In this document: in pieces, positions 35,582-44,215 of the stretch
How positions within the stretch are numbered: the first letter of the stretch is position 1
How the letters are laid out: each line of letters opens with the position of its first letter
Source: a bacterium
GTDB taxonomy: Bacteria > Myxococcota_A > Bradymonadia > REDH01
Direction: 5' to 3'
Length of the DNA stretch: 64,000 nucleotides
Assembly: GCA_030427825.1 (NCBI GenBank)
Contig: JAUICO010000007.1
Location: 1 to 64,000 of the forward strand
Notes under the pieces: model-generated
What the model saw: the letters and a program-made list of their open reading frames with translations, nothing else
Told to the model about the DNA's origin: nothing
Databases searched by the model: none
Program-made: the position numbers and the translations under genes

Positions 35582-37546
35582 TCAGGGGTTGAGTGTAAAG
35601 TCGTCAAGCAGGTCGCCGTCGATCGCGATCGCACGCAGGCGCAGCTGTTCGGGGGTAACGTCCACCACGCAATAGTGGTGTTCACGCACACAGATCCGAT
35701 TGATCTCGTCAGGCTCTGCGGGATACGACGGCGCGCCGCCGCCGCCGGAGATCACGTAGGTGACGCCATTGCGCTCGTTGGAACGGCCATACAAATGGTC
35801 GTGCCCCAGGATAACAAGCTGCACACCGTGTTCTTCGAAGAGCGGCACAAGGTGGTTCTGCACATTGAGGTCGCCGGGCTTGCGACTCGGTGTGCATGCG
35901 TAGGGCGGGTGATGAAAGAAGGCGACCTTCCAGATTGCGGTCGAGCTACGGAGCGCCTGTTCCAGCCACACATATTGGGGAGAGCCGGGTTCGTAGTTGT
36001 TGCTTGAATTGATGCCAAAGAAGTCGACATCGCCGTGCTGAAAACCGTACCAGGCTTCGATGCCGGGAAGTGACATGTAGTGGTAGTAGCGAAGGTGATT
36101 GCCTTCGTGGTTCCCGATCGTGGTGTAGTAGGGGAGTGTACTCATCAGTGGTAACGCCGGCCCGAAGAATTCGTCCTGATACTCGTGCCAGGAGCCTCCG
36201 GTCGTCACCAGGTCACCGGTAGAGAGGACAAAGCGCGCGTCGTTCTCGTGGGCCGCCGTCCACATCTCGGACACGACCTGCCGGTGCACATCGATCTGCG
36301 TTCGGTTGTCGCCATACGCGATGAACGTGAACGGCGTACCGGCTTCGACAGAGCTGCGAAAGGACGAGACCGGCGAAGCGAACCCGTCCGGTGCAGTGCC
36401 GCCAACGTGGTAGGGCACAGGGACCGTGTTTGCGCGATAGTAGTAGCGTGTGTTTGGCTCCAGGTCGGGCAGGACCACTTCGTGCAGCGCCGAGGCCGTC
36501 TCGGGCGCCGCCGCGATACGATGCAGTCCGTTGGGTGTCGTTCCGTATTCGACGAAACCGTAGCCGGGCACGTTCGACTCCCAGCTCACGGTCACCCGGT
36601 CATGTTCCAGCTGCTGCAGGTAGGGCGTCTTCAAGAATCCCTGCGAAGCGTAGGACATCAGCTCGAAGTCGAAGAACAGTGGTCTTCGGCCCGCATTGCT
36701 TCGTTTGAAGATGGCGACCGAGATTTGGTTTTCGCCCTCGCGCAGCATGCCGGGGTCCAGAGGAAGAATGCTCATCTGCCATCGGTTCGCCGATGTTTGG
36801 TTGACGTGGTCTTCGAGCCAGATCGGAGTCGCGTGGGCACCATGCAGACCGGCGCCGGGCGCTACGTTCGCGCGAAAAATCTCCCTGCCGTTCAGGTACG
36901 CGATGGCGGCGCCGGAGAACTCGATCTCTGCGTGGAGGGCGGCGATAGAGTCGGGGTCGGCCTGGAAGCTGCGGGTGGCGTAGAGTGTGGAGAACCCGGA
37001 CTCGACCGCGTTCGGGTCGCTCTCGTCGAAGTCAGCATCGTAGACAATGGTGGTTCGCGTCGGCCGGTCACGTCCATGGCGTCGCCGTCGAGCGTCTTCG
37101 ACTTCACGCACACCCGAAAGTGCCTCCCAGGTGCGAATGCTGCGGCCGATGATCGGCGCCGAGACGCGGACGAAACGATCGAGCGGCGAAGGGGCATCGA
37201 CGGTATCGACGAAGATGCAGCGATCCGGTGGGTTGTCGCAGTCCTCGTGAGCGACGGTGTCGAAATCAGCGCGCTCTCCCGCCGTGGCGTCTGCTCCGTT
37301 GGGCCAGTTCGGTGGTGCCCCGTTGTGGCTCAGCCAGATGTCCCACTCTGAACCGGTCGCGATGATCGTCTGCGACTCGACGATGTTGAGGGCGGGGATC
37401 GGGGGCACGACGGTGCTCGCAGGCGCGTTGGCGCGCTGCGCCGTCGCATCCGTGCCGATAGCGAGCACGCAGAAAAGCACACATACGCGGACCGCGCACC
37501 CAGAGAGCGCGCGATGGCCTGCCGTGGCCGGTAGGGGTACGCTCAC
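35582..37546 (-). CDS. Secreted metallophosphoesterase, purple-acid-phosphatase-like
   Basis: An N-terminal signal (VRVCVLFCVLAIGTDATAQ) is followed by about 250 residues of beta-rich sequence. A fibronectin-III-like PAP domain comes next (TPYLQQLEHDRVTVSWESN, PNTRYYYRANT), then the calcineurin-like core: FIAYGDNRTQ, STGDLVTTGG, TIGNHEGNH, AFFHHPPYAC and ILGHDHLYGRS, which supply the two-metal ligands. The 654-residue protein should act in the periplasm or outside. It sits between enoyl-CoA hydratase and the FAM20-like kinase, with 5-6 bp gaps, so it is probably co-expressed with the kinase and may reverse its reaction (inference). Confidence 0.9.
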   Translation of the reverse strand: MSVPLPATAGHRALSGCAVRVCVLFCVLAIGTDATAQRANAPASTVVPPIPALNIVESQTIIATGSEWDIWLSHNGAPPNWPNGADATAGERADFDTVAHEDCDNPPDRCIFVDTVDAPSPLDRFVRVSAPIIGRSIRTWEALSGVREVEDARRRRHGRDRPTRTTIVYDADFDESDPNAVESGFSTLYATRSFQADPDSIAALHAEIEFSGAAIAYLNGREIFRANVAPGAGLHGAHATPIWLEDHVNQTSANRWQMSILPLDPGMLREGENQISVAIFKRSNAGRRPLFFDFELMSYASQGFLKTPYLQQLEHDRVTVSWESNVPGYGFVEYGTTPNGLHRIAAAPETASALHEVVLPDLEPNTRYYYRANTVPVPYHVGGTAPDGFASPVSSFRSSVEAGTPFTFIAYGDNRTQIDVHRQVVSEMWTAAHENDARFVLSTGDLVTTGGSWHEYQDEFFGPALPLMSTLPYYTTIGNHEGNHLRYYHYMSLPGIEAWYGFQHGDVDFFGINSSNNYEPGSPQYVWLEQALRSSTAIWKVAFFHHPPYACTPSRKPGDLNVQNHLVPLFEEHGVQLVILGHDHLYGRSNERNGVTYVISGGGGAPSYPAEPDEINRICVREHHYCVVDVTPEQLRLRAIAIDGDLLDDFTLNP

Positions 37547-37551
37547 GAGAC

Positions 37552-38331
37552 TCAGCTGCCGGTGAAGCGCGGCGTACGCTTCTCTGCGAAGGCAGCCAGC
37601 GCTTCGACGCGGTCCTGTGTCGGTATGGTCCGCTGATACGCATCGCGCTCGATCACCAGGCCGGTCGCAAGATCGTGGTCCATGCCGCGATCCAGAGCGA
37701 GCTTCGCCTGCTCGACCGCCACCGGGCCGCCTTCAGCGATCAGGCCGGCGATCTCCCCTGCGCGCGCCATCAACCGGCTGCCCTGCACGGACTCCGTAAT
37801 CAGGCCGATGCGCAGCGCCTCTTCGGCATCCACGGAGCGGCCGGTGAATATCATCTCCTTGGCTCGCGCCAGCCCGACAATTCGGGGCAGACGCTGGGTG
37901 CCGCCGGCGCCGGGGATGATCGCGAGGCGCGTCTCCGGCAGGCCCATTTTCGCCGTTGTTGAGGCGATGCGAATGTCGGACGCCAGGGCGAGCTCGAGGC
38001 CGCCACCCAGAGCGTGGCCGTTGATGGCCGCGATCACCGGGCGCGGAAAGCCGGCGATGGCGTTCATCAGCTTCTGCAGGTCCGCGACGGTCTCGCGCAC
38101 CTGCGTTTCGTCCATGCCGCTACGCTCTTTCAGGTCCGCGCCGGCGCAGAACGCCCGATCGCCGGCACCCGAAACGATGAGAACGCGCACATCGTCACGC
38201 GCTCCCAGCGCGTTCAACGTCTCGTTCAGCGCATCCACAAGCTGCCTGTTCAACGCGTTCATGCGCTGGGGGCGGTTCAACACACAGGTCGCCACGCCGT
38301 CGTCGATGCTAAAGGTCAGCGGTCCGCTCAT
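37552..38331 (-). CDS. Enoyl-CoA hydratase/isomerase family protein
   Basis: The 259-residue crotonase-fold enzyme has the oxyanion-hole region AFCAGADLKE and GHALGGGLELALASD, and catalytic-Glu motifs LPETRLAIIPGAGGTQRL. It lies 3 bp downstream of HMG-CoA lyase, which suggests it is the methylglutaconyl-CoA hydratase of leucine/isovalerate degradation (LiuC role), but substrate cannot be read from the sequence alone. Confidence 0.9.
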   Translation of the reverse strand: MSGPLTFSIDDGVATCVLNRPQRMNALNRQLVDALNETLNALGARDDVRVLIVSGAGDRAFCAGADLKERSGMDETQVRETVADLQKLMNAIAGFPRPVIAAINGHALGGGLELALASDIRIASTTAKMGLPETRLAIIPGAGGTQRLPRIVGLARAKEMIFTGRSVDAEEALRIGLITESVQGSRLMARAGEIAGLIAEGGPVAVEQAKLALDRGMDHDLATGLVIERDAYQRTIPTQDRVEALAAFAEKRTPRFTGS

Positions 38332-38334
38332 CGC

Positions 38335-39252
38335 TCAAACTGCTCCTGCCTGAGAGTACCGGTAGTATCGTGAATTCAACGTCGCGCCGCAGTCGAGCTC
38401 CAGCTGCCGCGAGATACGCAGCAACGCCGCGATGTCGATGCCCGTCTCTACCCCGGAGGCGTCCAACATGTTCACGACGTCCTCGGTCCCGACGTTGCCC
38501 GAAGCGCCGGGAGCGTAGGGACAGCCGCCCATGCCGCCGATGGAGGCATCGAGAACGGTTACCCCGACCTCCAGGGCCATCAGCGCGTTGGCAAGCGCGA
38601 GGCCGCGCGTGTCGTGCAGGTGCAGGGCCAGAGCTTCGGTCCCGAACTCTTCGATCGCGCGTGCGCACCCGTCTCGTACCTGCAGCGGGGTGCCCATACC
38701 GGTCGTGTCACCGATGCTCAGCTGGCTGACTCCCATGTCGAGGAGGCTCGCGCCGATGCTGAGCACTCGATCGAAGTCCACGTCGCCTTCGTATGGGCAA
38801 CCAAACACGGTCGAGATATAGCCGCGAACCGTGCAGCCCTCGCTGCGCGCCGCGTCCACGACTTCGCGAATGATCTCTGTGCTCTCAGCGATCGTCCGGT
38901 TGATGTTGCGCATGTTGTGCGTTTCGCTGGACGAAAGAAACACCGCCACGTGAGATACGGTACTTGCGAGCGCGCTCTCCAGTCCGCGCATGTTTGGCAC
39001 CAGGGCCCAGTAGTTCACGTCCGGGTCGCGTCGGATCGAGTCGAATACCGCTGCGGTGTCCGCCATCTGGGGAATCCACTTTGGATGCACGAAGCTGCCG
39101 ACCTCGATGTCACGGATTCCGGCCGCCGTCAGGTCATCGACGAGGCGTACCTTCTGGGCGACGGTCAGTCGAACACGTTCGTTCTGCAACCCATCGCGAG
39201 GCCCCACCTCGACGATGTTCACATGTTTCGGAAGCTGTGCCGCTGCGCCCAA
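38335..39252 (-). CDS. mvaB: Hydroxymethylglutaryl-CoA lyase
   Basis: The 305-residue TIM-barrel lyase cleaves HMG-CoA to acetyl-CoA and acetoacetate, the last step of leucine catabolism. Key motifs are VEVGPRDGLQNE (substrate Arg/Asp), the metal ligands LHLHDTRG and the active-site loop GMGGCPYAPGASGNVGTED with the catalytic Cys. The start is TTG with AGAGG 6 nt upstream. It is the first gene of a five-gene operon and has a candidate promoter about 30 bp upstream. Confidence 0.93.
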   Translation of the reverse strand: MGAAAQLPKHVNIVEVGPRDGLQNERVRLTVAQKVRLVDDLTAAGIRDIEVGSFVHPKWIPQMADTAAVFDSIRRDPDVNYWALVPNMRGLESALASTVSHVAVFLSSSETHNMRNINRTIAESTEIIREVVDAARSEGCTVRGYISTVFGCPYEGDVDFDRVLSIGASLLDMGVSQLSIGDTTGMGTPLQVRDGCARAIEEFGTEALALHLHDTRGLALANALMALEVGVTVLDASIGGMGGCPYAPGASGNVGTEDVVNMLDASGVETGIDIAALLRISRQLELDCGATLNSRYYRYSQAGAV

Positions 39253-39280
39253 TCACACCTCTGCCAAATTCGACGTCCCG

Positions 39281-39310
39281 GATGTAGCGAGCGTGAGATC
39301 ACAGTGTCAA
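39281..39310 (-). promoter_or_regulatory. Candidate promoter of the mvaB-to-bioA operon
   Basis: On the minus strand a perfect TTGACA (39310-39305) is followed after 18 bp by TACATC (39286-39281). The predicted transcript would start about 22 nt before the mvaB TTG codon, just enough for the AGAGG ribosome site. Confidence 0.45.
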
Positions 39311-39409
39311 GGCGAGGCGCCGCCTACGCCGGGCACACAGCCCCGTCATCGCGTAGCCTTCGGTTGACGCGGCCACGACGATCCTTAGTGATGCCGGTGA
39401 GGAACGCCA

Positions 39410-39823
39410 GTGACCGAACGTCGGGAAACAGACCGTCCGCTGCTGCTCTTTGATGGAGTCTGCAACCTCTGTCACAGCTCGGTGAACTTCGTGATCGATC
39501 GTGATCCGGACGAAGTCTTCGACTTTGCGTCGCTGCAATCGGAACACGCTCGCGAAGTGCTCGCCGGCTTTGGGGTCACGCCGAAGATCGACACCATTTA
39601 CCTCGTGGAGGGCGGGCGCCTGTACGAGCGTTCGACAGCCGCGCTTCGGATCGCCCGGCGGCTGCGCGGCGCCTGGCCGCTGATGGCGGCGTTTCTCATC
39701 GTGCCGCGCCCGATTCGCGACGGCGTCTACCGCTTCATCGCGAATCGACGTTATCGCTGGTTCGGTAAAGAAGAGGCGTGCCGGATTCCCACGCCTGAGC
39801 TACAAGCGCGATTCCTCGGCTGA
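39410..39823 (+). CDS. DCC-family thiol-disulfide oxidoreductase-like protein
   Basis: The 137-residue protein has the family-defining LLLFDGVCNLCHSSVNFVIDR, where DGVCNLC contains the CXXC redox pair in a thioredoxin-like fold. The middle DTIYLVEGGRLYERSTAAL and the C-terminal YRWFGKEEACRIPTPE are also typical. GTG start with GAGGAAC upstream. It is divergent from mvaB. Physiological partner unknown. Confidence 0.9.
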   Translation: MTERRETDRPLLLFDGVCNLCHSSVNFVIDRDPDEVFDFASLQSEHAREVLAGFGVTPKIDTIYLVEGGRLYERSTAALRIARRLRGAWPLMAAFLIVPRPIRDGVYRFIANRRYRWFGKEEACRIPTPELQARFLG

Positions 39824-39878
39824 TCGCCGACAGATCTGCGCCTTCGCACGCACCTGACCATCCCATGAGCTCCCTGCC

Positions 39879-40628
39879 ATGAACTCCCTTCACAGCGGCT
39901 GCGGCCCACGACCAACCGCACGACGCGCCTTCTTCGACTACTGCACCTGCTGCGAGATCTTCGAAGTCTCCCGCGAGCCCATGCGCGCCGCGACCCTCGC
40001 TGAGCTGCGCGCGACGGCGCCTGAGGGGTTCATTTATACGACCTTCGCGGACCGATGGATTGGGTTGGATCCGCTGGACCAGCGCGGACCGGCGCCTCTG
40101 GACCTGCCGAAGTCTGAGCTGGGCATGATGCGACCTACAGCCGCCAACGCGACGCTCTGGGAGCGGACTCGCCGGCAGGCAGAGGCCGTCGCTGCAGATT
40201 ACGTCTACTTCAGGCCCGCGCCCTCATTCTCGCCGTCGACAGCCAATCGGGACGCTCTGCGAGCCTTTCGACGGGACATCATCGGCGACGTTCCCTTCGG
40301 AATCGTGTGGGAGGTCCGCGGCCTCTGGGACCTCGAAGATGCCCGTGAGCTAGCCGCAGAGCTCGACATCCAGGTCGCATGCGACCCCTACGTGGACGAC
40401 GAGTTTCCCGAGATTGGCGAAGGCAACGCCTACTACATTCTTGACCGCCCCAGAGGCCGGCGCGTCTTCGAGGACGACGACTGCGAGGACCTCTTCGACT
40501 ACTTCGAGCAGCATCCGGCCGGCGTCATCGCCGTCTTTCGGGGCCCCGAGCGAGCACGCAACGCCTTGATGTTCAATCGGCATCGACAGCGCTACGAGAC
40601 CATCAACGGAGCGATCGGCGGCGCTTGA
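39879..40628 (+). CDS. DUF72-family (YecE-like) protein
   Basis: The 249-residue protein resembles the DUF72 TIM-barrel family: FFDYCTCCEIFEVSREP corresponds to the family VE-NSTFY region, followed by TAPEGFIYTTFADRW and the strand-rich YVYFRPAPSFSPS with IVWEVRGLW. It has several N-terminal cysteines (DYCTCCEIF) not usual for the family. No clear ribosome site precedes the ATG. Function of DUF72 proteins is unknown. The sigma factor gene starts 17 bp later. Confidence 0.7.
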   Translation: MNSLHSGCGPRPTARRAFFDYCTCCEIFEVSREPMRAATLAELRATAPEGFIYTTFADRWIGLDPLDQRGPAPLDLPKSELGMMRPTAANATLWERTRRQAEAVAADYVYFRPAPSFSPSTANRDALRAFRRDIIGDVPFGIVWEVRGLWDLEDARELAAELDIQVACDPYVDDEFPEIGEGNAYYILDRPRGRRVFEDDDCEDLFDYFEQHPAGVIAVFRGPERARNALMFNRHRQRYETINGAIGGA

Positions 40629-40645
40629 GGGTATAGTGGTCGGCG

Positions 40646-41236
40646 ATGCGTGATGACGATGCCATGGTGCGCCGGCTGAAGAAGCGCGACGAGCGGGCGT
40701 TCGCCGAGATGGTGGGCCTCTATCAGTCGCGTGTCTTCGCGGTTGTATATCGAATGCTCGGTGACAGGGCCGAAGCGGAGGATGTCGCGCAGGAGGTCTT
40801 CGTGACCGTGTTCAAGTCTGTGGATCGCTTCCGCGGCGAGGCTGCGTTCTCTACGTGGCTCTTTCGCATTGCCACGAATCATGCGCGCAATCGCATCAAG
40901 TACCACTCTCGGCGGCACCGTAAGAAGCAGGAGTCGATCGACGAGAGCTACGAAGTCGAGTTCACCCGGACCCTCAGCGATCGGCAGGCGCGACCCGACG
41001 CCGTCGCAGAGGCGATGCAAACTGAGGTCGCCATCCAGGAGGCGCTGCGCGCGCTCGACGATTCACACCGCGAGGTGATCGTTCTGCGCGACCTGGAGCG
41101 CCTCCCGTACCACGAGATAGCGGCGGTTCTGAACGTCGCAGAGGGGACAGTGAAGTCCCGACTTTTTCGCGCGCGTGCTGCGCTTCGGCAGGAACTGATT
41201 AAGCGGTGTGGCGATGACATTATCGGCGAAAAATAG
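40646..41236 (+). CDS. ECF-type RNA polymerase sigma factor
   Basis: The 196-residue sigma-70 family factor has region 2 (MVGLYQSRVFAVVYRMLGD, AEDVAQEVFVTVF, FSTWLFRIATNHARNRIK) and region 4 (DSHREVIVLRDLERLPYHEI, GTVKSRLFRARAAL), with no region 1.1 or 3: an RpoE-like ECF sigma. It overlaps the following gene, a predicted single-pass membrane protein with the layout of an anti-sigma factor. Confidence 0.93.
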   Translation: MRDDDAMVRRLKKRDERAFAEMVGLYQSRVFAVVYRMLGDRAEAEDVAQEVFVTVFKSVDRFRGEAAFSTWLFRIATNHARNRIKYHSRRHRKKQESIDESYEVEFTRTLSDRQARPDAVAEAMQTEVAIQEALRALDDSHREVIVLRDLERLPYHEIAAVLNVAEGTVKSRLFRARAALRQELIKRCGDDIIGEK

Positions 41237-42041
41237 CGCCCGCTTCGACGCGTACCTCGGTGGGACGATGAGCGAGGCGGAGCAGGCTGCTTTCGAGGCG
41301 GAGCTGTTGTCTGACGAGAGCCTCGCGGCGGCCTTCGAGAGTTACAGTGATCCCAGCGCCGTGCTGAGCGGCCTGAAGACCCCGGCGCCGGAACACGACC
41401 TGGTAGGCGCCGTCGAAGCACGAATTCGCCAGCGCTCGCGGGGACGCTTCTTTCATCCGGAGCTGGGCGATCGCATGCAGCTGCAGATGAACATCTTCAT
41501 CGCGTCGGCGGTGCTCCTGCTGATCGGGATCGCCGTGATCGCCTCGCCGATCCGCTTCTGGTCGATCGAGGACACGAGCGTTGAAGATCTGCTGCCCGAC
41601 GCGGGAGACGACGACAGCGAAGGCAGCACGAGTGCAGGGTCGGCGGCGGATGAGGCGGCAGCCGAGATGGGCAGGTCACCGGCCCCGGCGGGTGTCGACG
41701 ACAACCCCTTCGCCAACGTCGACATGAGGGCGGCCCCGCCGCGGCAGGGCGCAGTGTCCGACGACCCGGTACGGGTGATGCGGCATATTGAGCCCTTTTA
41801 TGATGTCGAGATTTCGATGAACCCCGATGACGCCGAACGACGCCTCGGGCTGATGTTCGGCCCGAGCGTGGTCGTCCCGCAGGGAGGCGGACACTACGAT
41901 GTTCGCGTTCCGCGCATAGAGATGTCAGGGGCACTACAACGATTGATTGACGCAGGCGGGCGCGTTGCCATCGAGCGTCGAGCCCGGGAATCTCAGGACG
42001 ACGCCGTTCTGACCGTAACTGTAGTTCCACCCACGGAGTAG
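41214..42041 (+). CDS. Predicted membrane anti-sigma factor
   Basis: The gene overlaps the ECF sigma gene by 23 bp. Its product (275 aa from ATG 41214; GTG 41208 is an alternative) has a short helical cytosolic N-terminus (ARFDAYLGGTMSEAEQAAFE resembles zinc-finger anti-sigma domains but has no HxxxCxxC). One membrane helix follows (about 93-111), then an acidic Ser/Gly/Ala linker and a C-terminal extracytoplasmic domain ending LTVTVVPPTE. I call it an anti-sigma factor from position and topology; the fold is not proven. Confidence 0.7.
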   Translation: MTLSAKNSARFDAYLGGTMSEAEQAAFEAELLSDESLAAAFESYSDPSAVLSGLKTPAPEHDLVGAVEARIRQRSRGRFFHPELGDRMQLQMNIFIASAVLLLIGIAVIASPIRFWSIEDTSVEDLLPDAGDDDSEGSTSAGSAADEAAAEMGRSPAPAGVDDNPFANVDMRAAPPRQGAVSDDPVRVMRHIEPFYDVEISMNPDDAERRLGLMFGPSVVVPQGGGHYDVRVPRIEMSGALQRLIDAGGRVAIERRARESQDDAVLTVTVVPPTE

Positions 42042-42050
42042 ACAGAGATC

Positions 42051-42410
42051 ATGGAAGGACTCGAACGCCACCTGCGCGCAATGCGCACACGATTCATAGG
42101 CAGCATCGCGACCTTCACTGCGTTTGCTCTGCTGTGCATATTCGTCGTCGCCACCGGCAACACCGGTGACACGAACATCATGAGCGTGCAGCTTGTGCTG
42201 CTCATCGCCTCTATTCTCGTGATGCCGCGCAACATGACGCCGGCCCGCTATCCGAGCGGCGAGACCATGGCGGATACAGATCGCGTCGAGATGATCAAAG
42301 CCGATCTGAACAAGCTGCAGATGCAGTCCACCTTCGCCCGCCTGGGCTACATCCTCGTTGCGGTCGTTCTGCTGGTGCTTGTGCCCTTTGCCCAGAAGGG
42401 CACTCTGTGA
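42051..42410 (+). CDS. Small membrane protein
   Basis: The 119-residue protein has three hydrophobic helices: FIGSIATFTAFALLCIFVV, IMSVQLVLLIASILVM and LGYILVAVVLLVLVPFA. I recognise no family. It lies 9 bp after the anti-sigma gene and its stop overlaps the next GTG, so sigma, anti-sigma, this protein and the flavoprotein look like one operon. Confidence 0.65.
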   Translation: MEGLERHLRAMRTRFIGSIATFTAFALLCIFVVATGNTGDTNIMSVQLVLLIASILVMPRNMTPARYPSGETMADTDRVEMIKADLNKLQMQSTFARLGYILVAVVLLVLVPFAQKGTL

Positions 42411-43600
42411 GAATCGGGGTTATCGGTGGGGGCCCGGTCGGCGTCGAGTGCGCCCTGCGGCTGCGCATGCTTGGCCACACCGTTAGCGTGTACGAGGCAG
42501 GCAGAATCGGACAGAACGTGCGCGAATGGGGCCACGTGCGAATGTTCAGCCCGTGGTCGCTGAACCGCTCTGAAGCGGGCAGTTCTCTGCTCCGCGACGC
42601 CGGCGTTGCGCTCGCCGATGGTGAGCAGTTTCCCAGCGGCGCGGACTATGTCTCGGCGTATCTGATGCCGCTGGTGCGGGAGATGCGCGGCGACGTGCGG
42701 ATGTGCGAGCACACCCGTGTCGTGTCCGTGGCACGGAGCGGCATCCTGAAGAGCGAAGAGATCGGCGGCGGCGCAAGGCACGGCTCGGAGTTTCGCCTGT
42801 TGGTCGAGCACGAGGGCAACGAGCGGAATGAGACCGCCGATGCGGTGATTGACGCCGGCGGGGTCTGGTCGCAGGCAAACTGGGCCGGGATCGGTGGGGC
42901 TCCTGTGCCCGGTGAACGGGCGATGGGAGAACGTATCGAGCGCCGTGTCCCAGACCTCGGTCAGTGTCGAGAGCGATACGCGCAGAAGCGGGTGCTGGTG
43001 GTCGGCGCCGGCTACTCTGCCATCACGAACCTGGCGGGACTGCTCGCGCTTCGGGGAGAGGACGCGCCGACGCAGCTGCACTGGGTGACGCTCACACCGA
43101 ACATGCCGTATCAGCTGATCGAAGATGACCCGCTGCCCGCGCGGGCCGCCCTGGCCGCCCTCGGCAACACGCTGGCCGGAGACGACGCCCGGGTGGTTTT
43201 TCACGGAGGCGTGGGCGTGAGCGCTTTCGAAGAGCGCCGAGACGCTGTTCGTGTGCGGGTTGAGCCCGTGTGCGCCGAAGGTGTGGCCTCGGAGATTGTT
43301 GTCGACGAGGTGCTCTCAAACACAGGCTTCAGGCCGGACACCGAAGTGACGCGGGAGCTGCAGGTGCACCACTGCTACGCCACCGAAGGTCCGATGAAGC
43401 AGGCGGCGTATCTGCTCGCGGGCAGTGGCGACAGCGCCGATTGCCTCGCACAGGTAGCCGGTGGTGCCGCGGTGCTGCGAAATCCGGAGCCGGATTTCTA
43501 CATTGTCGGCGCGAAGAGCTACGGGCGCAGCTCTGCGTTCCTGATCCGCCTGGGGCTGGAGCAGGTGGACGCGTTGAGTGAGCTCGTCGGGCCGGGCTGA
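42407..43600 (+). CDS. FAD/NAD(P)-binding oxidoreductase
   Basis: The 397-residue protein starts with a dinucleotide-binding motif (IGVIGGGPVGVECALRLRML) and has a second one mid-chain (VLVVGAGYSAITNLAGL), the pattern of two-domain flavoprotein oxidoreductases such as monooxygenases or thioredoxin-reductase relatives. GREWGHVRMFSPW-type sequence (NVREWGHVRMFSPWSL) is seen in uncharacterised flavoproteins. Substrate unknown. GTG start overlapping the upstream stop. Confidence 0.78.
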   Translation: MRIGVIGGGPVGVECALRLRMLGHTVSVYEAGRIGQNVREWGHVRMFSPWSLNRSEAGSSLLRDAGVALADGEQFPSGADYVSAYLMPLVREMRGDVRMCEHTRVVSVARSGILKSEEIGGGARHGSEFRLLVEHEGNERNETADAVIDAGGVWSQANWAGIGGAPVPGERAMGERIERRVPDLGQCRERYAQKRVLVVGAGYSAITNLAGLLALRGEDAPTQLHWVTLTPNMPYQLIEDDPLPARAALAALGNTLAGDDARVVFHGGVGVSAFEERRDAVRVRVEPVCAEGVASEIVVDEVLSNTGFRPDTEVTRELQVHHCYATEGPMKQAAYLLAGSGDSADCLAQVAGGAAVLRNPEPDFYIVGAKSYGRSSAFLIRLGLEQVDALSELVGPG

Positions 43601-43621
43601 GGGTATCAGCCGGGGTGAGGC

Positions 43622-44116
43622 TCAGTCGTCGAGTGTGACTTCCGACACGCGGCGAGACTGCTCTTCGCGGAACGCGATCCAGGCTCGTTGAATCTCCGGG
43701 TACTTCAGTCCCAGGATAGAAGCCGAGAGAAGGGCGGCGTTCTTTGCCCCGGACTTTCCGATCGCGAGCGTACCGACGGGAACGCCGCCGGGCATCTGCA
43801 CAATCGACAGAAGTGAGTCGAGTCCATTCAGTGCCCGGCTCTGCACGGGCACGCCCAGGACGGGCAGGTGCGTGAAAGCGGCGCAGACACCGGGCAGGTG
43901 AGCCGCAGCGCCGGCGCCGGCGATGATGACTTCCATGCCCGCGTCAGCAGCGCCGCTGATCCAGTCCTTCAGCCGGCCCGGAGTGCGGTGCGCGCTGAGA
44001 ACCCTGGCCTCGTAGGGGATACCGAGAGCGTCGAGGGTAGAAGCGGCCGCATCCATGCAACCCTTCCAATCCGACTTCGAGCCCATCACGATTCCAACAA
44101 GTGGTTTGTCTGCCAT
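43622..44116 (-). CDS. purE: 5-(carboxyamino)imidazole ribonucleotide mutase
   Basis: The 164-residue class I PurE catalyses N5-CAIR to CAIR in purine synthesis. Motifs are [29 protein letters not shown] and [19 protein letters not shown], with the catalytic His in SAHRTP. purK is not in the window. The upstream rpsD gene is separated by an intrinsic terminator, so purE probably has its own promoter. Confidence 0.95.
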   Translation of the reverse strand: MADKPLVGIVMGSKSDWKGCMDAAASTLDALGIPYEARVLSAHRTPGRLKDWISGAADAGMEVIIAGAGAAAHLPGVCAAFTHLPVLGVPVQSRALNGLDSLLSIVQMPGGVPVGTLAIGKSGAKNAALLSASILGLKYPEIQRAWIAFREEQSRRVSEVTLDD

Positions 44117-44163
44117 TATCGTCTATCTCTCTGTTCGTGGGTGTGGGGAACGCCAAATCCCGC

Positions 44164-44198
44164 AAAACGAAGAAACGGCAGGCGTTGGCCTGCCGTTT
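44164..44198 (-). terminator. Intrinsic terminator of rpsD
   Basis: An 11-bp perfect stem (AAACGGCAGGC with GCCTGCCGTTT) around a 4-nt loop is followed, on the minus strand, by TTTCTTCGTTTTG. It lies 17 bp after the rpsD stop and before purE. Confidence 0.85.
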
Positions 44199-44215
44199 GC
44201 AGCGATTCCGAAGAC

